In this document: positions 1 through 13,217 of the stretch, piece by piece
Layout of the letters: the number at the start of each line of letters is the position of its first letter
How positions within the stretch are numbered: position 1 is the first letter of the stretch
Source: Duganella lactea
GTDB taxonomy: Bacteria; Pseudomonadota; Gammaproteobacteria; Burkholderiales; Burkholderiaceae_D
Reading direction: 5' to 3'
Assembly (NCBI RefSeq): GCF_009857505.1
Contig: NZ_WWCP01000023.1
Location: 1-64,000 of the forward strand
DNA: 64,000 nt
The notes under the pieces: generated by a model
What the model was told of the DNA's origin: nothing
What the model saw: the letters and a program-made list of their open reading frames with translations, nothing else
The model's database searches: none
Position numbers and translations under genes: made by a program

Positions 1-132
1 ATGCCAGGCGACAACGTGTCGATCACCGTTAAGCTGATCAACCCGATCGCGATGGAAGAAGGTCTGCGCTTCGCGATCCGCGAAGGCGGCCGTACCGTTG
101 GCGCCGGCGTGGTAGCGAAAATCCTGGGCTAA
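1..132 (+). CDS. tuf: Elongation factor Tu, C-terminal fragment (5' end outside window)
   Basis: The first 43 codons in frame 1 read as the end of EF-Tu domain 3, with [13 protein letters not shown], the segment [20 protein letters not shown] and the terminal KILG before TAA at 130–132. EF-Tu is the GTPase that delivers aminoacyl-tRNA to the ribosome. A tuf gene just upstream of tRNA-Trp, secE and nusG is the usual order in Betaproteobacteria. The ATG at position 1 is an internal methionine, so the gene starts outside the window. Confidence 0.97.
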
Positions 133-152
133 TTCCCAGTCAGGCATCAAGA

Positions 153-181
153 TTGCCACCCGGGTGTCCGGGTGGTATAAT
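153..181 (+). promoter_or_regulatory. Candidate sigma-70 promoter for tRNA-Trp–secE–nusG
   Basis: TTGCCA at 153–158 and a perfect TATAAT at 176–181 are separated by 17 bp, ideal sigma-70 geometry. The tRNA begins 33 bp after the -10. The spacer overlaps a perfect 8-bp hairpin (CCACCCGG 156–163, loop GTGT, CCGGGTGG 168–175) that starts 23 nt after the tuf stop and has no T tract. It may mark the 3' end of tuf mRNA. Promoter function is inferred from sequence only. Confidence 0.75.
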
Positions 182-213
182 CCGGATCCTTTGTAGTTTT
201 AGTGGTTTTATGT

Positions 214-289
214 AGGGGCGTAGCTCAATTGGCAGAGCGTCGGTCTCCAAAACCGAAGGTTGGGGGTTCGAGGCCCTCCGCCCCTGCCA
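214..289 (+). tRNA. trnW: tRNA-Trp (anticodon CCA)
   Basis: This 76-nt gene starts AGGGGCG and ends with the matching CGCCCCT plus discriminator G and an encoded CCA (287–289). The anticodon loop is CTCCAAA, with anticodon CCA at 247–249. The D-arm (TAGCTCAATTGGCAGAGC) and T-arm (GGGGGTTCGAGGCCCTC) are both recognisable. It lies between tuf and secE, as usual in Betaproteobacteria, and is probably co-transcribed with secE–nusG. Confidence 0.98.
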
Positions 290-324
290 CCGAATATGGT
301 GCAGGGCACCGAAAGTAAATATAA

Positions 325-708
325 ATGTCTAATCAATCCGTGCAGACCGTCAGCACGTCGAATGACAAGATTAAGGTTGTACTGGCGATCGCCATTGCAA
401 TCGTGGGCGTGATAGGTTTCTACTACCTGTCGGACAAACCAGCTCTGGTGCGCGCAGGTGCACTTGTGGCTGGTTTGGCTTTTGCCGTTTTGATCTTGTG
501 GACTTCGTCGACTGGCCGTGATTTCCTGAATTTCGCCAAAGAAGCCGTACGCGAGACGAAAAAGGTCGTGTGGCCGACCCGTCGCGAAGCGACCCAGATC
601 ACCGGCATCGTGTTTGCCTTCGTGCTGGTCATGGCGTTGTTCCTGTGGGGTACGGATAAGACCTTGGAATTCCTGTTGTACGACATCATTCTGGGCATAC
701 GAAAATAA
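325..708 (+). CDS. secE: Preprotein translocase subunit SecE
   Basis: This 127-residue protein has the length of the E. coli-type three-helix SecE. Hydrophobic helices lie at about residues 17–36, 42–61 and 97–118. The conserved amphipathic segment before the last helix, [17 protein letters not shown], is the SecE signature. SecE clamps SecY in the inner-membrane SecYEG channel. Its stop codon overlaps the nusG start by one base (TAATG), so the two are probably translationally coupled. The ribosome binding site is weak. Confidence 0.97.
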   Translation: MSNQSVQTVSTSNDKIKVVLAIAIAIVGVIGFYYLSDKPALVRAGALVAGLAFAVLILWTSSTGRDFLNFAKEAVRETKKVVWPTRREATQITGIVFAFVLVMALFLWGTDKTLEFLLYDIILGIRK

Positions 709-1319
709 TGAGCGAAAATATGCAAGAAGATGCGGCTGGCGAAGTACCTGCGGTAGAAGCCGCTGCGCCGGTCAGCGTGCCAGTCAGCAACAAGCGCTGG
801 TACGTCGTCCATGCGTATTCCGGCATGGAAAAAAGCGTGCAGCGCGCGCTGACCGAGCGTGTCGAACGCGCCGGCATGCAAGAACAATTTGGCCAGATCT
901 TGGTGCCGACCGAAGAAGTGGTCGAAGTCAAGAATGGCCAGAAGTCGGTCACCGAACGTCGTTTCTTCCCAGGCTATGTGCTGGTTGAGATGGAAATGAC
1001 CGACGAAACCTGGCACTTGGTCAAGAATACCTCCAAAGTGACCGGCTTCATCGGCGGTAAATCGAACAAGCCCACCCCGATTCCGGCGCGCGAGATCGAC
1101 AAGATCATGCAGCAGATGCAGGAAGGCGTCGAGAAGCCACGGCCGAAAGTGCTGTACGAAGTGGGCGAGCAGGTCCGCATCAAGGACGGTCCGTTCACTG
1201 ACTTCAACGGCAATGTCGAGGAAGTCAACTACGAGAAATCGAAAGTGCGCGTCTCGGTCACCATTTTTGGCCGCGCAACGCCAGTCGAACTCGAATTCGG
1301 CCAGGTCGAAAAAGTATAA
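708..1319 (+). CDS. nusG: Transcription termination/antitermination factor NusG
   Basis: This 203-residue protein has an N-terminal NGN domain (about residues 29–130, [19 protein letters not shown]) and a C-terminal KOW domain (about 148–203, [16 protein letters not shown]). NusG binds the RNA polymerase clamp and couples transcription to translation, Rho or antitermination. It is about 20 residues longer than E. coli NusG because of an acidic, Ala/Pro-rich N-terminal extension, which is common in Betaproteobacteria. An alternative ATG at 720 would remove four residues. It overlaps secE by one base. Confidence 0.97.
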   Translation: MSENMQEDAAGEVPAVEAAAPVSVPVSNKRWYVVHAYSGMEKSVQRALTERVERAGMQEQFGQILVPTEEVVEVKNGQKSVTERRFFPGYVLVEMEMTDETWHLVKNTSKVTGFIGGKSNKPTPIPAREIDKIMQQMQEGVEKPRPKVLYEVGEQVRIKDGPFTDFNGNVEEVNYEKSKVRVSVTIFGRATPVELEFGQVEKV

Positions 1320-1378
1320 ATACCGTTCGCCAGAACGGGCGACGGTGTCAAAACCCTAGTTAATCTGGCAAAAGAGGA

Positions 1379-1409
1379 GCCCCGCCCTGCGATTCGCGCA
1401 TGGTGGGGC
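1379..1409 (+). promoter_or_regulatory. Hairpin in the L11 leader; candidate L1 autoregulatory site
   Basis: The 121-nt space between nusG and rplK contains an imperfect hairpin. GCCCCGCC (1379–1386) pairs with GGTGGGGC (1402–1409) using one G-U pair. After a single mismatch, TGCG (1388–1391) pairs with CGCA (1397–1400), leaving a 5-nt loop. In E. coli, L1 represses its own operon by binding the L11 leader mRNA. The location fits that role, but I have not matched it base by base to the known L1 site. Confidence 0.4.
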
Positions 1410-1440
1410 GCTACTACTCATATCCAAGACAGGAGCCATC

Positions 1441-1872
1441 ATGGCAAAGAAAATCATTGGTTTTATCAAGCTGCAAGTGCCAGCTGGTAAAGCAAACCCA
1501 TCCCCACCGATCGGCCCAGCGCTGGGTCAGCGCGGTCTGAACATCATGGAATTCTGCAAAGCGTTCAACGCGCAGACCCAAGGTATGGAACCAGGCATGC
1601 CGATCCCTGTGGTGATCACCGCCTTCGCCGACAAGTCGTTCACCTTCGTGATGAAGACGCCGCCAGCGACCTTCCTGATCAAGAAGCACTCGGGCGTGCA
1701 AAAAGGTTCGGCCAAGCCACATACCGACAAGGTAGGCAAGCTGACCCGCGCGCAAGCTGAAGAAATCGCTAAACTGAAGACCCCTGACCTGACCGCCGCC
1801 GATCTGGATGCCGCTGTACGCACCATCGCTGGTTCGGCTCGTTCGATGGGCATCACCGTGGAAGGTCTGTAA
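1441..1872 (+). CDS. rplK: 50S ribosomal protein L11
   Basis: This 143-residue protein begins [18 protein letters not shown], followed by [20 protein letters not shown], the diagnostic proline-rich N-terminal segment of L11. L11 binds the GTPase-associated region of 23S rRNA and is involved in RelA activation. A purine-rich SD (CAGGAG, about 1431–1436) lies just before the ATG. rplA follows after 2 nt, so the two form the conserved L11 operon. Confidence 0.98.
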   Translation: MAKKIIGFIKLQVPAGKANPSPPIGPALGQRGLNIMEFCKAFNAQTQGMEPGMPIPVVITAFADKSFTFVMKTPPATFLIKKHSGVQKGSAKPHTDKVGKLTRAQAEEIAKLKTPDLTAADLDAAVRTIAGSARSMGITVEGL

Positions 1873-1874
1873 TC

Positions 1875-2570
1875 ATGGCAAAACTGTCCAAACGCGCACA
1901 AGCCATCAAGGCCAAAGTCGACACCACCAAGAACTACTCGTTCGACAGCGCCGTGGCGCTGATCAAAGAACTGGCCACCGCCAAGTTCAATGAATCGATC
2001 GACGTGTCGGTTCAACTGGGTGTGGATCCGAAGAAATCCGACCAGGTGGTGCGTGGTTCCGTCGTGCTGCCAGCCGGCACCGGCAAGACCGTTCGCGTAG
2101 CCGTGTTCGCTTCGGGCGACAAAGCCGAAGCCGCTAAAGCCGCTGGCGCCGACGTCGTCGGTATGGAAGACCTGGCCGAGCGCGTCAAAGCCGGCGACAT
2201 GCCTTTCGATATCGTCATCGCTTCGCCAGACACCATGCGTATCGTTGGTACCCTGGGCCAGATCCTGGGCCCACGTGGCCTGATGCCTAACCCGAAAGTC
2301 GGCACTGTTACCCCTGACGTCGCTACCGCCGTGAAAAACGCGAAAGCCGGCCAGGTGCAGTACCGTACCGACAAGGCAGGTATCATCCACGCCACCATCG
2401 GCCGCAAGTCGTTCGCCGACGCCGACCTGAAATCGAACCTGAACGCGCTGATCGACGCCCTGAACAAAGCTAAACCAGCTTCGTCCAAAGGCGTGTACCT
2501 GCGTAAAGTGTCGATCTCGTCGACCATGGGCGCTGGCGTCCGTGTTGACCAGGCTTCGCTGGCAGCTTAA
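1875..2570 (+). CDS. rplA: 50S ribosomal protein L1
   Basis: This 231-residue protein starts [16 protein letters not shown] and contains the typical L1 segment [15 protein letters not shown] around residues 133–147. L1 forms the mobile L1 stalk, helps release E-site tRNA, and in many bacteria represses its own mRNA. It begins 2 nt after rplK and is followed by a structured leader of about 250 nt before rplJ. Confidence 0.98.
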   Translation: MAKLSKRAQAIKAKVDTTKNYSFDSAVALIKELATAKFNESIDVSVQLGVDPKKSDQVVRGSVVLPAGTGKTVRVAVFASGDKAEAAKAAGADVVGMEDLAERVKAGDMPFDIVIASPDTMRIVGTLGQILGPRGLMPNPKVGTVTPDVATAVKNAKAGQVQYRTDKAGIIHATIGRKSFADADLKSNLNALIDALNKAKPASSKGVYLRKVSISSTMGAGVRVDQASLAA

Positions 2571-2822
2571 GTTTTAAAGTTTAAGTCCTCATGCTGCAAA
2601 GCGTGGGGCAGTTCTTTGGGATGGCTGCCGTTTCGGCGGCAGCCGCAATCAAAGACCGTTGGGCTGGATGCATCAGGCAGGCGTCCGGTTAATTGAATGT
2701 CTCACCCAACGCAGATGGTGTTCCCGATCAAGTTTTGCAGTCCATTGGACTCCTAACCTCGGACGCCGTTGTTCGAACCGATGGCCGGCAATTTCGCTGG
2801 CGATCATTTAAGGAGATTGACC
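2571..2822 (+). promoter_or_regulatory. Structured rplJ (L10) leader
   Basis: This 252-nt gap has no credible gene. Visible pairings are a perfect 8-bp hairpin (GGCTGCCG 2623–2630 / CGGCAGCC 2637–2644), enclosed by TCTTTG (2613–2618) and CAAAGA (2650–2655). A second inverted repeat, CGTTGGG (2657–2663) / CCCAACG (2705–2711), follows. In E. coli the L10–L12 complex binds the equivalent leader to repress rplJL translation. The position and nested stems fit an L10-type autoregulatory leader. A promoter may also lie here, but I could not pick a convincing one. Confidence 0.55.
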
Positions 2823-3356
2823 GTGGGTCTCAATCTGAATGACAAAAAGGCCGTCGTCGCCGAAGTTTCCGCAAAAGTAGCAACTGCGCAAACTATCGTC
2901 GTGGCCGAGTATCGTGGCATCCAGGTTGCTCACTTGACGCAACTCCGTGCCAAAGCGCGCGCTCAAGGCGTGTACCTGCGAGTGTTGAAAAACACCCTCG
3001 CACGTCGCTCCGTTGAAGGCACGCAATTTGCCGCCCTGGCAGACAGCATGACCGGTCCGCTGATCTACTCGATCTCGGACGATGCCGTTGCAGCAGCTAA
3101 AGTCATCGCTGACTTCGCTAAAACCAACGACAAACTGGTTATCACTGCCGGTAACTACGCAGGCAAACAGCTGGATAAAGCCGCTGTTGCCGCGTTGGCG
3201 AGCATTCCTAGCCGTGAAGTCCTCATCTCGCAGCTGTTGGGCGTTATGCTGGCTCCGGTGTCGGGCTTTGCACGTGGTCTGGCTGCTCTGGCAGCGAAAA
3301 AATCCGAAGGCGCTCCTGTTGCGGAAGTCGCAGCAGAAGAAGCCCCAGCCGCTTAA
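2823..3356 (+). CDS. rplJ: 50S ribosomal protein L10
   Basis: The GTG at 2823 is chosen as start. It lies 7 nt after AGGAG (2811–2815), and the protein then begins with the conserved (M)[14 protein letters not shown]. An upstream in-frame ATG at 2781 would add residues unlike any L10. The product has 177 residues: an rRNA-binding N-terminal domain and a C-terminal Ala/Glu-rich helix that docks L7/L12 dimers. It anchors the ribosomal stalk. rplL follows after 66 nt. Confidence 0.97.
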   Translation: MGLNLNDKKAVVAEVSAKVATAQTIVVAEYRGIQVAHLTQLRAKARAQGVYLRVLKNTLARRSVEGTQFAALADSMTGPLIYSISDDAVAAAKVIADFAKTNDKLVITAGNYAGKQLDKAAVAALASIPSREVLISQLLGVMLAPVSGFARGLAALAAKKSEGAPVAEVAAEEAPAA

Positions 3357-3422
3357 TTGGCACGGGTTTTTCCCTCAAGTAGCATTCTGAATTAACGAAT
3401 CAAAAAATTATTGGAGTTTCAA

Positions 3423-3797
3423 ATGGCAATTAGCAAAGACGACATCCTGAACGCAGTGAGCGAAATGTCCGTAATGGACCTGAACGAACTGGTCAAAGCT
3501 TTCGAAGAAAAATTCGGCGTATCGGCTGCCGCAATGGCTGCTCCTGCTGCCGCTGGCGGCGGCGCTGCTGCTGCTGCTGAAGAGCAAACCGAATTCAACC
3601 TGGTTCTGACCGAAGTCGGCGCGAACAAAGTTGGCGTGATTAAAGCAGTTCGCGAAATCACCGGTCTGGGCCTGAAAGAAGCCAAAGACGTGGTTGATGG
3701 CGCACCAAAAACCGTAAAAGAAGCCCTGTCGAAAGCTGACGCTGAAGCCGCTAAGAAAAAGCTGGAAGAAGCTGGCGCCAAGGCCGACCTGAAGTAA
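3423..3797 (+). CDS. rplL: 50S ribosomal protein L7/L12
   Basis: This 124-residue protein starts at ATG 3423, 6 nt after GGAG (3413–3416), giving [20 protein letters not shown]. The N-terminal dimerisation domain, the Ala/Gly-rich hinge (about residues 37–52) and the factor-binding C-terminal domain ([18 protein letters not shown]) are all clear. It is the multicopy stalk protein that recruits EF-Tu, EF-G, IF2 and RF3. A 260-nt structured spacer separates it from rpoB. Confidence 0.98.
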   Translation: MAISKDDILNAVSEMSVMDLNELVKAFEEKFGVSAAAMAAPAAAGGGAAAAAEEQTEFNLVLTEVGANKVGVIKAVREITGLGLKEAKDVVDGAPKTVKEALSKADAEAAKKKLEEAGAKADLK

Positions 3798-3812
3798 TCA
3801 GTTGTGCCGGCA

Positions 3813-3893
3813 GCTAACAGCTTACAGTTAGCGCCATGAGCCAAAGCAGCGGATGGTTCCTCTTGAAAAAGGGGAAATATCCGGCTTTGGCTC
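3813..3893 (+). promoter_or_regulatory. Hairpins in the rplL–rpoB spacer; candidate RNase III processing site
   Basis: A small hairpin (GCTAAC 3813–3818 / GTTAGC 3827–3832) is followed by a long stem. GAGCCAAAGC (3838–3847) pairs perfectly with GCTTTGGCTC (3884–3893). Inside it, CGGAT (3850–3854) pairs with ATCCG (3879–3883) and TTCCTC (3857–3862) with GGGGAA (3871–3876, one G-U pair). The E. coli rplL–rpoB spacer has an RNase III cleavage site and partial attenuation at this position. The long bulged stem fits that role, which is inferred. Confidence 0.5.
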
Positions 3894-3969
3894 CTTTGTC
3901 GTCTGTGTCGTATTTGTAGCGTTTTCCCGGCGTTACAGTTCCAATTGAATCAGCTGGAAATGGTAGAAG

Positions 3970-4031
3970 TTTCAGGTTTCGTCTGTGTGACAGACCGCCG
4001 GTAGCCATACAGGCTAAACCTGAAATTTTTT
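3970..4031 (+). promoter_or_regulatory. Three-way-junction-like fold with T tract upstream of rpoB; candidate attenuator
   Basis: TTTCAGGTT (3970–3978) pairs with AACCTGAAA (4017–4025), enclosing two hairpins with 5-nt loops: GTCTG/CAGAC (3981–3985/3991–3995) and TAGCC/GGCTA (4002–4006/4012–4016). The closing stem is directly followed by T6 (4026–4031), then the rpoB SD (GGAG 4049–4052) and ATG 4058. This geometry suggests a terminator-like attenuator or structured leader controlling rpoB. The pairings are seen directly; the function is inferred. Confidence 0.5.
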
Positions 4032-4057
4032 CCCTTTCTGTCACTCACGGAGTGTCC

Positions 4058-8167
<4,110 letters not shown>

Positions 8168-8180
8168 CACACTGGCCGCC

Positions 8181-8206
8181 GCCCCGCCGGCTTTCGCCGG
8201 CGGGGC
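8181..8206 (+). promoter_or_regulatory. Strong GC hairpin between rpoB and rpoC
   Basis: GCCCCGCCGGC (8181–8191) and GCCGGCGGGGC (8196–8206) form a perfect 11-bp stem with a TTTC loop, 13 nt after the rpoB stop. No T run follows, so it is unlikely to be a full terminator. It could stabilise the 3' end of the rpoB segment or tune the rpoB/rpoC ratio. The rpoC SD (CTGGAG) lies downstream and is not paired. Confidence 0.6.
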
Positions 8207-8239
8207 AGTTTAAGAATTCATCACTACCTGGAGTGATAC

Positions 8240-11200
8240 ATGAAAGCACTGCTCGATCTATTCAAGCAAGTACAGACGAACGAGACCTTTGACGCGATCA
8301 AGATCGGTCTCGCCTCGCCTGAAAAAATCCGTTCGTGGTCCTACGGCGAAGTTAAAAAGCCGGAAACCATCAACTACCGTACCTTCAAGCCAGAGCGCGA
8401 CGGCCTGTTCTGCGCCAAAATCTTTGGCCCGATCAAGGACTATGAGTGCCTGTGCGGCAAGTACAAGCGCCTGAAACACCGCGGCGTGATCTGCGAAAAA
8501 TGCGGCGTCGAAGTGACGCTGGCCAAGGTGCGCCGTGAGCGCATGGGCCACATCGAGCTGGCCTCGCCAACCGCCCACATCTGGTTCCTGAAATCGCTGC
8601 CGTCGCGTCTGGGCATGGTGCTGGACATGACGCTGCGCGATATCGAACGCGTGCTGTACTTCGAAGCCTATGTCGTGACCGATCCAGGCATGACTCCACT
8701 GAAGAAGTGCCAGATCATGTCGGAAGACGACTACGCCGCCAAGTACGAAGAGTACGGCGACGACTTCACCGCCTTCATGGGCGCGGAAGGTATCCGCGAA
8801 CTGCTGCGCTCGATCGACATCCACCGCGATGCCGAAACGCTGCGCGTGGAACTGAAGGAATCGAAGTCCGAAGCCAAGATCAAGAAATACGCCAAGCGTC
8901 TGAAAGTGCTGGAAGCGTTCCAGCGTTCGGGCATCAAGCCTGAGTGGATGATCATGGAAGTGCTGCCGGTGCTGCCACCGGAACTGCGCCCACTGGTGCC
9001 ACTGGACGGCGGCCGTTTCGCCACCTCGGACCTGAATGACCTGTATCGTCGCGTCATCAACCGTAATAATCGCCTCAAGCGTTTGATGGAGCTGCGCGCG
9101 CCAGAGATCATCACGCGCAACGAAAAGCGCATGCTGCAAGAAGCGGTCGACTCGCTGCTGGACAACGGCCGTCGCGGCAAAGCGATGACCGGCGCCAACA
9201 AGCGTCCGCTGAAATCGCTGGCCGAGATGATCAAAGGTAAGGGCGGTCGCTTCCGTCAGAACTTGCTGGGCAAGCGCGTCGACTACTCGGGCCGTTCGGT
9301 CATCGTGGTGGGTCCGCAGCTGAAACTGCACCAGTGCGGTCTGCCGAAGCTGATGGCGCTGGAACTGTTCAAGCCATTCATCTTCAACAAGCTGGAACTG
9401 ATGGGCCTGGCGACCACGATCAAGGCCGCCAAGAAGCTGGTCGAGATCCAGGAGCCGGTCGTCTGGGACATCCTGGAAGACGTGATCCGCGAACACCCGA
9501 TCATGCTGAACCGTGCGCCGACGCTGCACCGTCTGGGTATCCAGGCGTTCGAGCCAGTCCTGATCGAAGGCAAGGCGATCCAACTGCACCCACTGGTCTG
9601 CGCGGCCTTCAATGCCGACTTCGACGGTGACCAGATGGCGGTCCACGTGCCGCTGTCGATCGAGGCACAGATGGAAGCGCGCACGCTGATGCTGGCGTCG
9701 AACAACATCCTGTTCCCATCGAACGGCGAGCCGTCGATCGTTCCTTCGCAGGATATCGTGCTGGGTCTGTACTACGCGACCCGCGAGGCGATCAACGCGA
9801 AAAACGAGGGCATGCTGTTCCCTGACGTGTCGGAAGTCATCCGTGCCTACGACAACAAACAGGTTGAGCTGACCACCCGCATCACCGTGCGTATCGTTGA
9901 GAATCCAAAAGATCCAGCGACGGGCGAATTCGTGCGCACGCTGACCCGTTACGAAACCACGGTTGGCCGCGCCATCCTGTCGGAAATCCTGCCGAAAGGC
10001 CTGCCTTTCTCGGTGCTGAATCGCGCGCTGAAAAAGAAAGAAATTTCCAAGCTGATCAACACCTCGTTCCGTAAGTGCGGCCTGCGCGCGACGGTCGTGT
10101 TTGCTGACCAGCTGATGCAGTCGGGCTTCCGTCTGGCAACCCGCGCCGGTATTTCGATCTGCGTCGACGACATGCTGGTACCGCCACAAAAAGTCACGCT
10201 GATTTCGGCCGCCGAATCCGAAGTCAAACAGATCGAGCAGCAGTACGCCTCGGGTCTGGTGACCGCCGGCGAGCGTTACAACAAAGTGGTCGACATCTGG
10301 GGCAAGACTTCCGACGAAGTCGGCAAGGCCATGATGGACCAGCTGAAAGTGGAAGACGTCATCAAGCGTGACGGCACCAAGTCGACCCAGGAATCGTTCA
10401 ACGCGATTTACATGATGGCCGACTCGGGCGCGCGTGGTTCGGCCGCACAGATTCGCCAGCTGGCGGGTATGCGTGGTCTGATGGCGAAACCGGACGGTTC
10501 GATTATCGAAACGCCGATTACCGCGAACTTCCGCGAAGGTCTGAACGTTCTGCAGTACTTCATTTCGACCCACGGCGCCCGTAAAGGTCTGGCCGACACC
10601 GCGCTGAAAACCGCGAACTCGGGTTACCTGACCCGTCGTCTGGTCGACGTGACCCAGGATCTGGTGGTGATCGAAGACGATTGCGGCACCAGCAACGGTA
10701 CCGTCATGAAGGCGATGGTCGAGGGCGGTGAAGTGATCGAAGCCCTGCGCGACCGTATTCTGGGCCGCGTGGCGGGCACCGACGTGGTCAATCCTGAAAC
10801 CCAGGAAACCCTGTACGAAGCCGGCACGCTGCTGGACGAGGACATGGTCGAAGAGATCGAACGCGTGGGCATCGACGAAGTCAAAGTCCGTACCCCGCTC
10901 ACTTGCGACACCCGCTTCGGCCTGTGCGCCAAGTGCTATGGTCGCGACCTGGGCCGCGGCATGCTGGTCAACTCCGGCGAAGCCGTCGGTGTGGTGGCGG
11001 CGCAGTCGATCGGTGAGCCGGGTACCCAGCTGACCATGCGTACCTTCCACATCGGTGGTGCGGCGTCGCGTGCGGCGGTGGCATCGTCGGTGGAAGCGAA
11101 GTCGAACGGTACCATCCGTTTCACCTCGACCATGCGTTACGTCACCAACGGCAAGGGCGCGCAAATCGTCATTTCCCGTTCGGGCGAAGTGCTGATCACC

Positions 11201-12472
11201 GACGACCACGGCCGTGAGCGTGAGCGTCACAAGGTGCCGTACGGCGCGACGCTGATCGTCAAGGATGGCATGGTCATCAAGGCCGGCACCGCGCTGGCGA
11301 CCTGGGACCCGCTGACCCGTCCGATCATCACCGAGTACGCCGGTACGGTGCGTTTCGAGAACGTCGAAGAAGGCGTGACCGTGGCCCGTCAGGTCGACGA
11401 AGTGACCGGTCTGGCAACGCTGGTGGTGATCGATGCGAAGCGTCGTGGTTCGCTGACCAAAACGCTGCGTCCGCAAGTGAAACTGCTGAACGAAGACGGC
11501 AACGAAGTGAAGATCGCCGGCACCGAACACGCGGTGGCGATCGGCTTCCAGGTCGGCGCGCTGATCATGGTGAAAGACGGCCAGCAAGTGTCCGTGGGTG
11601 AGGTTCTGGCGCGTATCCCGACCGAATCGCAGAAAACCCGTGACATTACCGGTGGTCTGCCACGCGTGGCCGAGCTGTTCGAAGCACGTTCGCCGAAAGA
11701 CGCGGGCATGCTGGCGGAAGTCACCGGTACCGTTGCCTTCGGTAAAGAAACCAAGGGCAAGCAGCGTCTGGAAATCACCGACATGGACGGCAACAAGCAC
11801 GAGTTCCTGATTACCAAGGATAAACAAGTGCTGGTCCACGACGGCCAGGTGGTGAACAAGGGCGAGATGATCGTGGACGGCCCGGCCGATCCGCAAGACA
11901 TCCTGCGTCTGCTGGGTATCGAAGCGCTGGCACGTTACATCGTTGACGAAGTGCAGGACGTGTACCGTCTGCAGGGCGTGAAGATTAACGACAAGCACAT
12001 CGAAGTGATCGTGCGTCAGATGCTGCGTCGTGTGCAGATCGTCAATGCCGGCGACACCAACTACATCGTTGGCGAGCAGGTGGAACGTTCGGAACTGCTG
12101 GACGAGAACGATCGCGTCACCGCAGAGAACAAGATTCCTGCGACGTACGAGAACGTGCTGCTGGGTATTACCAAAGCGTCGCTGTCGACTGACTCGTTCA
12201 TCTCGGCCGCATCGTTCCAGGAAACCACCCGCGTGCTGACCGAAGCGGCGATCATGGGCAAACGCGATGGTCTGCGTGGTCTGAAAGAGAACGTGATCGT
12301 TGGTCGTCTGATTCCAGGCGGTACCGGACTGGCCTTCCACCGCGCTCGTAAAGAGAAAGAGCAGTGGGAAGTCGAAGAGCGTCAAGCACTGCTGGCCGCT
12401 GAAAAAGCCGCCATGTCCGGCGCCGATGTGGAAGCCACCGAAACGGTTGCACCACACGACGGCGAAGCGTAA
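8240..12472 (+). CDS. rpoC: DNA-directed RNA polymerase subunit beta'
   Basis: This 1410-residue protein starts [12 protein letters not shown]. The N-terminal zinc ribbon ([20 protein letters not shown]), the catalytic Mg-binding NADFDGDQM, the trigger-loop/bridge-helix region and the second zinc cluster ([16 protein letters not shown]) are intact. It is the catalytic subunit of RNA polymerase with RpoB. The end of the cluster is marked by an intrinsic terminator 19 nt after the stop codon. Confidence 0.99.
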   Translation: MKALLDLFKQVQTNETFDAIKIGLASPEKIRSWSYGEVKKPETINYRTFKPERDGLFCAKIFGPIKDYECLCGKYKRLKHRGVICEKCGVEVTLAKVRRERMGHIELASPTAHIWFLKSLPSRLGMVLDMTLRDIERVLYFEAYVVTDPGMTPLKKCQIMSEDDYAAKYEEYGDDFTAFMGAEGIRELLRSIDIHRDAETLRVELKESKSEAKIKKYAKRLKVLEAFQRSGIKPEWMIMEVLPVLPPELRPLVPLDGGRFATSDLNDLYRRVINRNNRLKRLMELRAPEIITRNEKRMLQEAVDSLLDNGRRGKAMTGANKRPLKSLAEMIKGKGGRFRQNLLGKRVDYSGRSVIVVGPQLKLHQCGLPKLMALELFKPFIFNKLELMGLATTIKAAKKLVEIQEPVVWDILEDVIREHPIMLNRAPTLHRLGIQAFEPVLIEGKAIQLHPLVCAAFNADFDGDQMAVHVPLSIEAQMEARTLMLASNNILFPSNGEPSIVPSQDIVLGLYYATREAINAKNEGMLFPDVSEVIRAYDNKQVELTTRITVRIVENPKDPATGEFVRTLTRYETTVGRAILSEILPKGLPFSVLNRALKKKEISKLINTSFRKCGLRATVVFADQLMQSGFRLATRAGISICVDDMLVPPQKVTLISAAESEVKQIEQQYASGLVTAGERYNKVVDIWGKTSDEVGKAMMDQLKVEDVIKRDGTKSTQESFNAIYMMADSGARGSAAQIRQLAGMRGLMAKPDGSIIETPITANFREGLNVLQYFISTHGARKGLADTALKTANSGYLTRRLVDVTQDLVVIEDDCGTSNGTVMKAMVEGGEVIEALRDRILGRVAGTDVVNPETQETLYEAGTLLDEDMVEEIERVGIDEVKVRTPLTCDTRFGLCAKCYGRDLGRGMLVNSGEAVGVVAAQSIGEPGTQLTMRTFHIGGAASRAAVASSVEAKSNGTIRFTSTMRYVTNGKGAQIVISRSGEVLITDDHGRERERHKVPYGATLIVKDGMVIKAGTALATWDPLTRPIITEYAGTVRFENVEEGVTVARQVDEVTGLATLVVIDAKRRGSLTKTLRPQVKLLNEDGNEVKIAGTEHAVAIGFQVGALIMVKDGQQVSVGEVLARIPTESQKTRDITGGLPRVAELFEARSPKDAGMLAEVTGTVAFGKETKGKQRLEITDMDGNKHEFLITKDKQVLVHDGQVVNKGEMIVDGPADPQDILRLLGIEALARYIVDEVQDVYRLQGVKINDKHIEVIVRQMLRRVQIVNAGDTNYIVGEQVERSELLDENDRVTAENKIPATYENVLLGITKASLSTDSFISAASFQETTRVLTEAAIMGKRDGLRGLKENVIVGRLIPGGTGLAFHRARKEKEQWEVEERQALLAAEKAAMSGADVEATETVAPHDGEA

Positions 12473-12490
12473 TTTAGATACGCTCAATAA

Positions 12491-12519
12491 AAACGGCACC
12501 TTCGGGTGCCGTTTTTTTT
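12491..12519 (+). terminator. Intrinsic terminator of the rpoBC operon
   Basis: CGGCACC (12494–12500), a stable TTCG tetraloop and GGTGCCG (12505–12511) form a 7-bp stem followed directly by eight T residues (12512–12519), with A residues on the 5' side. This is a textbook Rho-independent terminator just after rpoC. Confidence 0.95.
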
Positions 12520-12602
12520 CGGCTGTGCCTGATGTCATTTAACTTAAGGACAATGCCCTGAAGTACATGTTGGCACATGAGGCTTCATGCTAATATTTGG
12601 CT

Positions 12603-13217
12603 ATGATCGCTCAAGCCCTCTTCACTCCCGCCCAGCAGAAACTGCTGGGCTTGCTGTTTGTACGTGTCAACCAAGGATTTCACCTGAATGAGATCATGCG
12701 CTTGACCGGGCTGGGGAGCGCCTCGGCGCAGCGCGAGCTGAAGCGCCTGCATGAGTCGGGCGTCATCGTGTCCGAGCGGATCGGCAACGTGCGCCGGTTC
12801 AAGCCGAACAAGGATTGCATCGTCTTTGACGAACTGAGCAGTCTGGTGAAGAAAACCTTCGGTCTGGTCAGCGTGCTGAACTCGGCGCTGGCGCCGTTGC
12901 AGCATGTGCTGAATGTGGCGTTTGTTTATGGCGCCACCGCCAAAGAACAAGAGAATATGGATACGCCGGTGGAGTTATTGCTGGTCGGTGATAACACCAG
13001 CTACGGCGAACTCTTATCGCGCCTGCCGGTGGCGGAACGGTTATTACGCCGTAAAATCAATCCCAATCTGTACGCCATTCCCGACTTTAAACGCCGCCTG
13101 CGCGAACAGCAGCCCTTTATTCTGGAAGTTTTGCGCGGCCAAAAGATTTATGTGTTGGGCGATGAAACCGATCTGGAAGAAGTCAGCGGCGAAGATATTA
13201 GTCAGCTGGTAGGCTGA
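12603..13217 (+). CDS. Winged-helix regulator with degenerate nucleotidyltransferase domain
   Basis: This 204-residue protein has an ArsR-like winged helix (about residues 8–68, HLNEIMRLTGLGSASAQREL) and a C-terminal MNT-type nucleotidyltransferase-like fold (about 100–190). The usual GS…SDxDL signature is eroded: the region reads VYGATAKEQENMDTPVELLLVGD, with P122 and E124 where the metal-binding aspartates are expected. It is therefore probably a non-catalytic sensor or DNA-binding regulator. ATG 12603 is chosen over TTG 12597. No SD is seen and TAATAT (12591–12596) sits 6 nt upstream, so the mRNA may be leaderless. Its 3' end overlaps the convergent kinase gene by 20 bp. The target is unknown. 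Confidence 0.75.
   Translation: MIAQALFTPAQQKLLGLLFVRVNQGFHLNEIMRLTGLGSASAQRELKRLHESGVIVSERIGNVRRFKPNKDCIVFDELSSLVKKTFGLVSVLNSALAPLQHVLNVAFVYGATAKEQENMDTPVELLLVGDNTSYGELLSRLPVAERLLRRKINPNLYAIPDFKRRLREQQPFILEVLRGQKIYVLGDETDLEEVSGEDISQLVG

Noticed and set aside
8258..12538. Minus-strand open frame of 1426 codons opposite rpoC
   Set aside because: Same artefact as opposite rpoB; it also runs across the rpoBC terminator.
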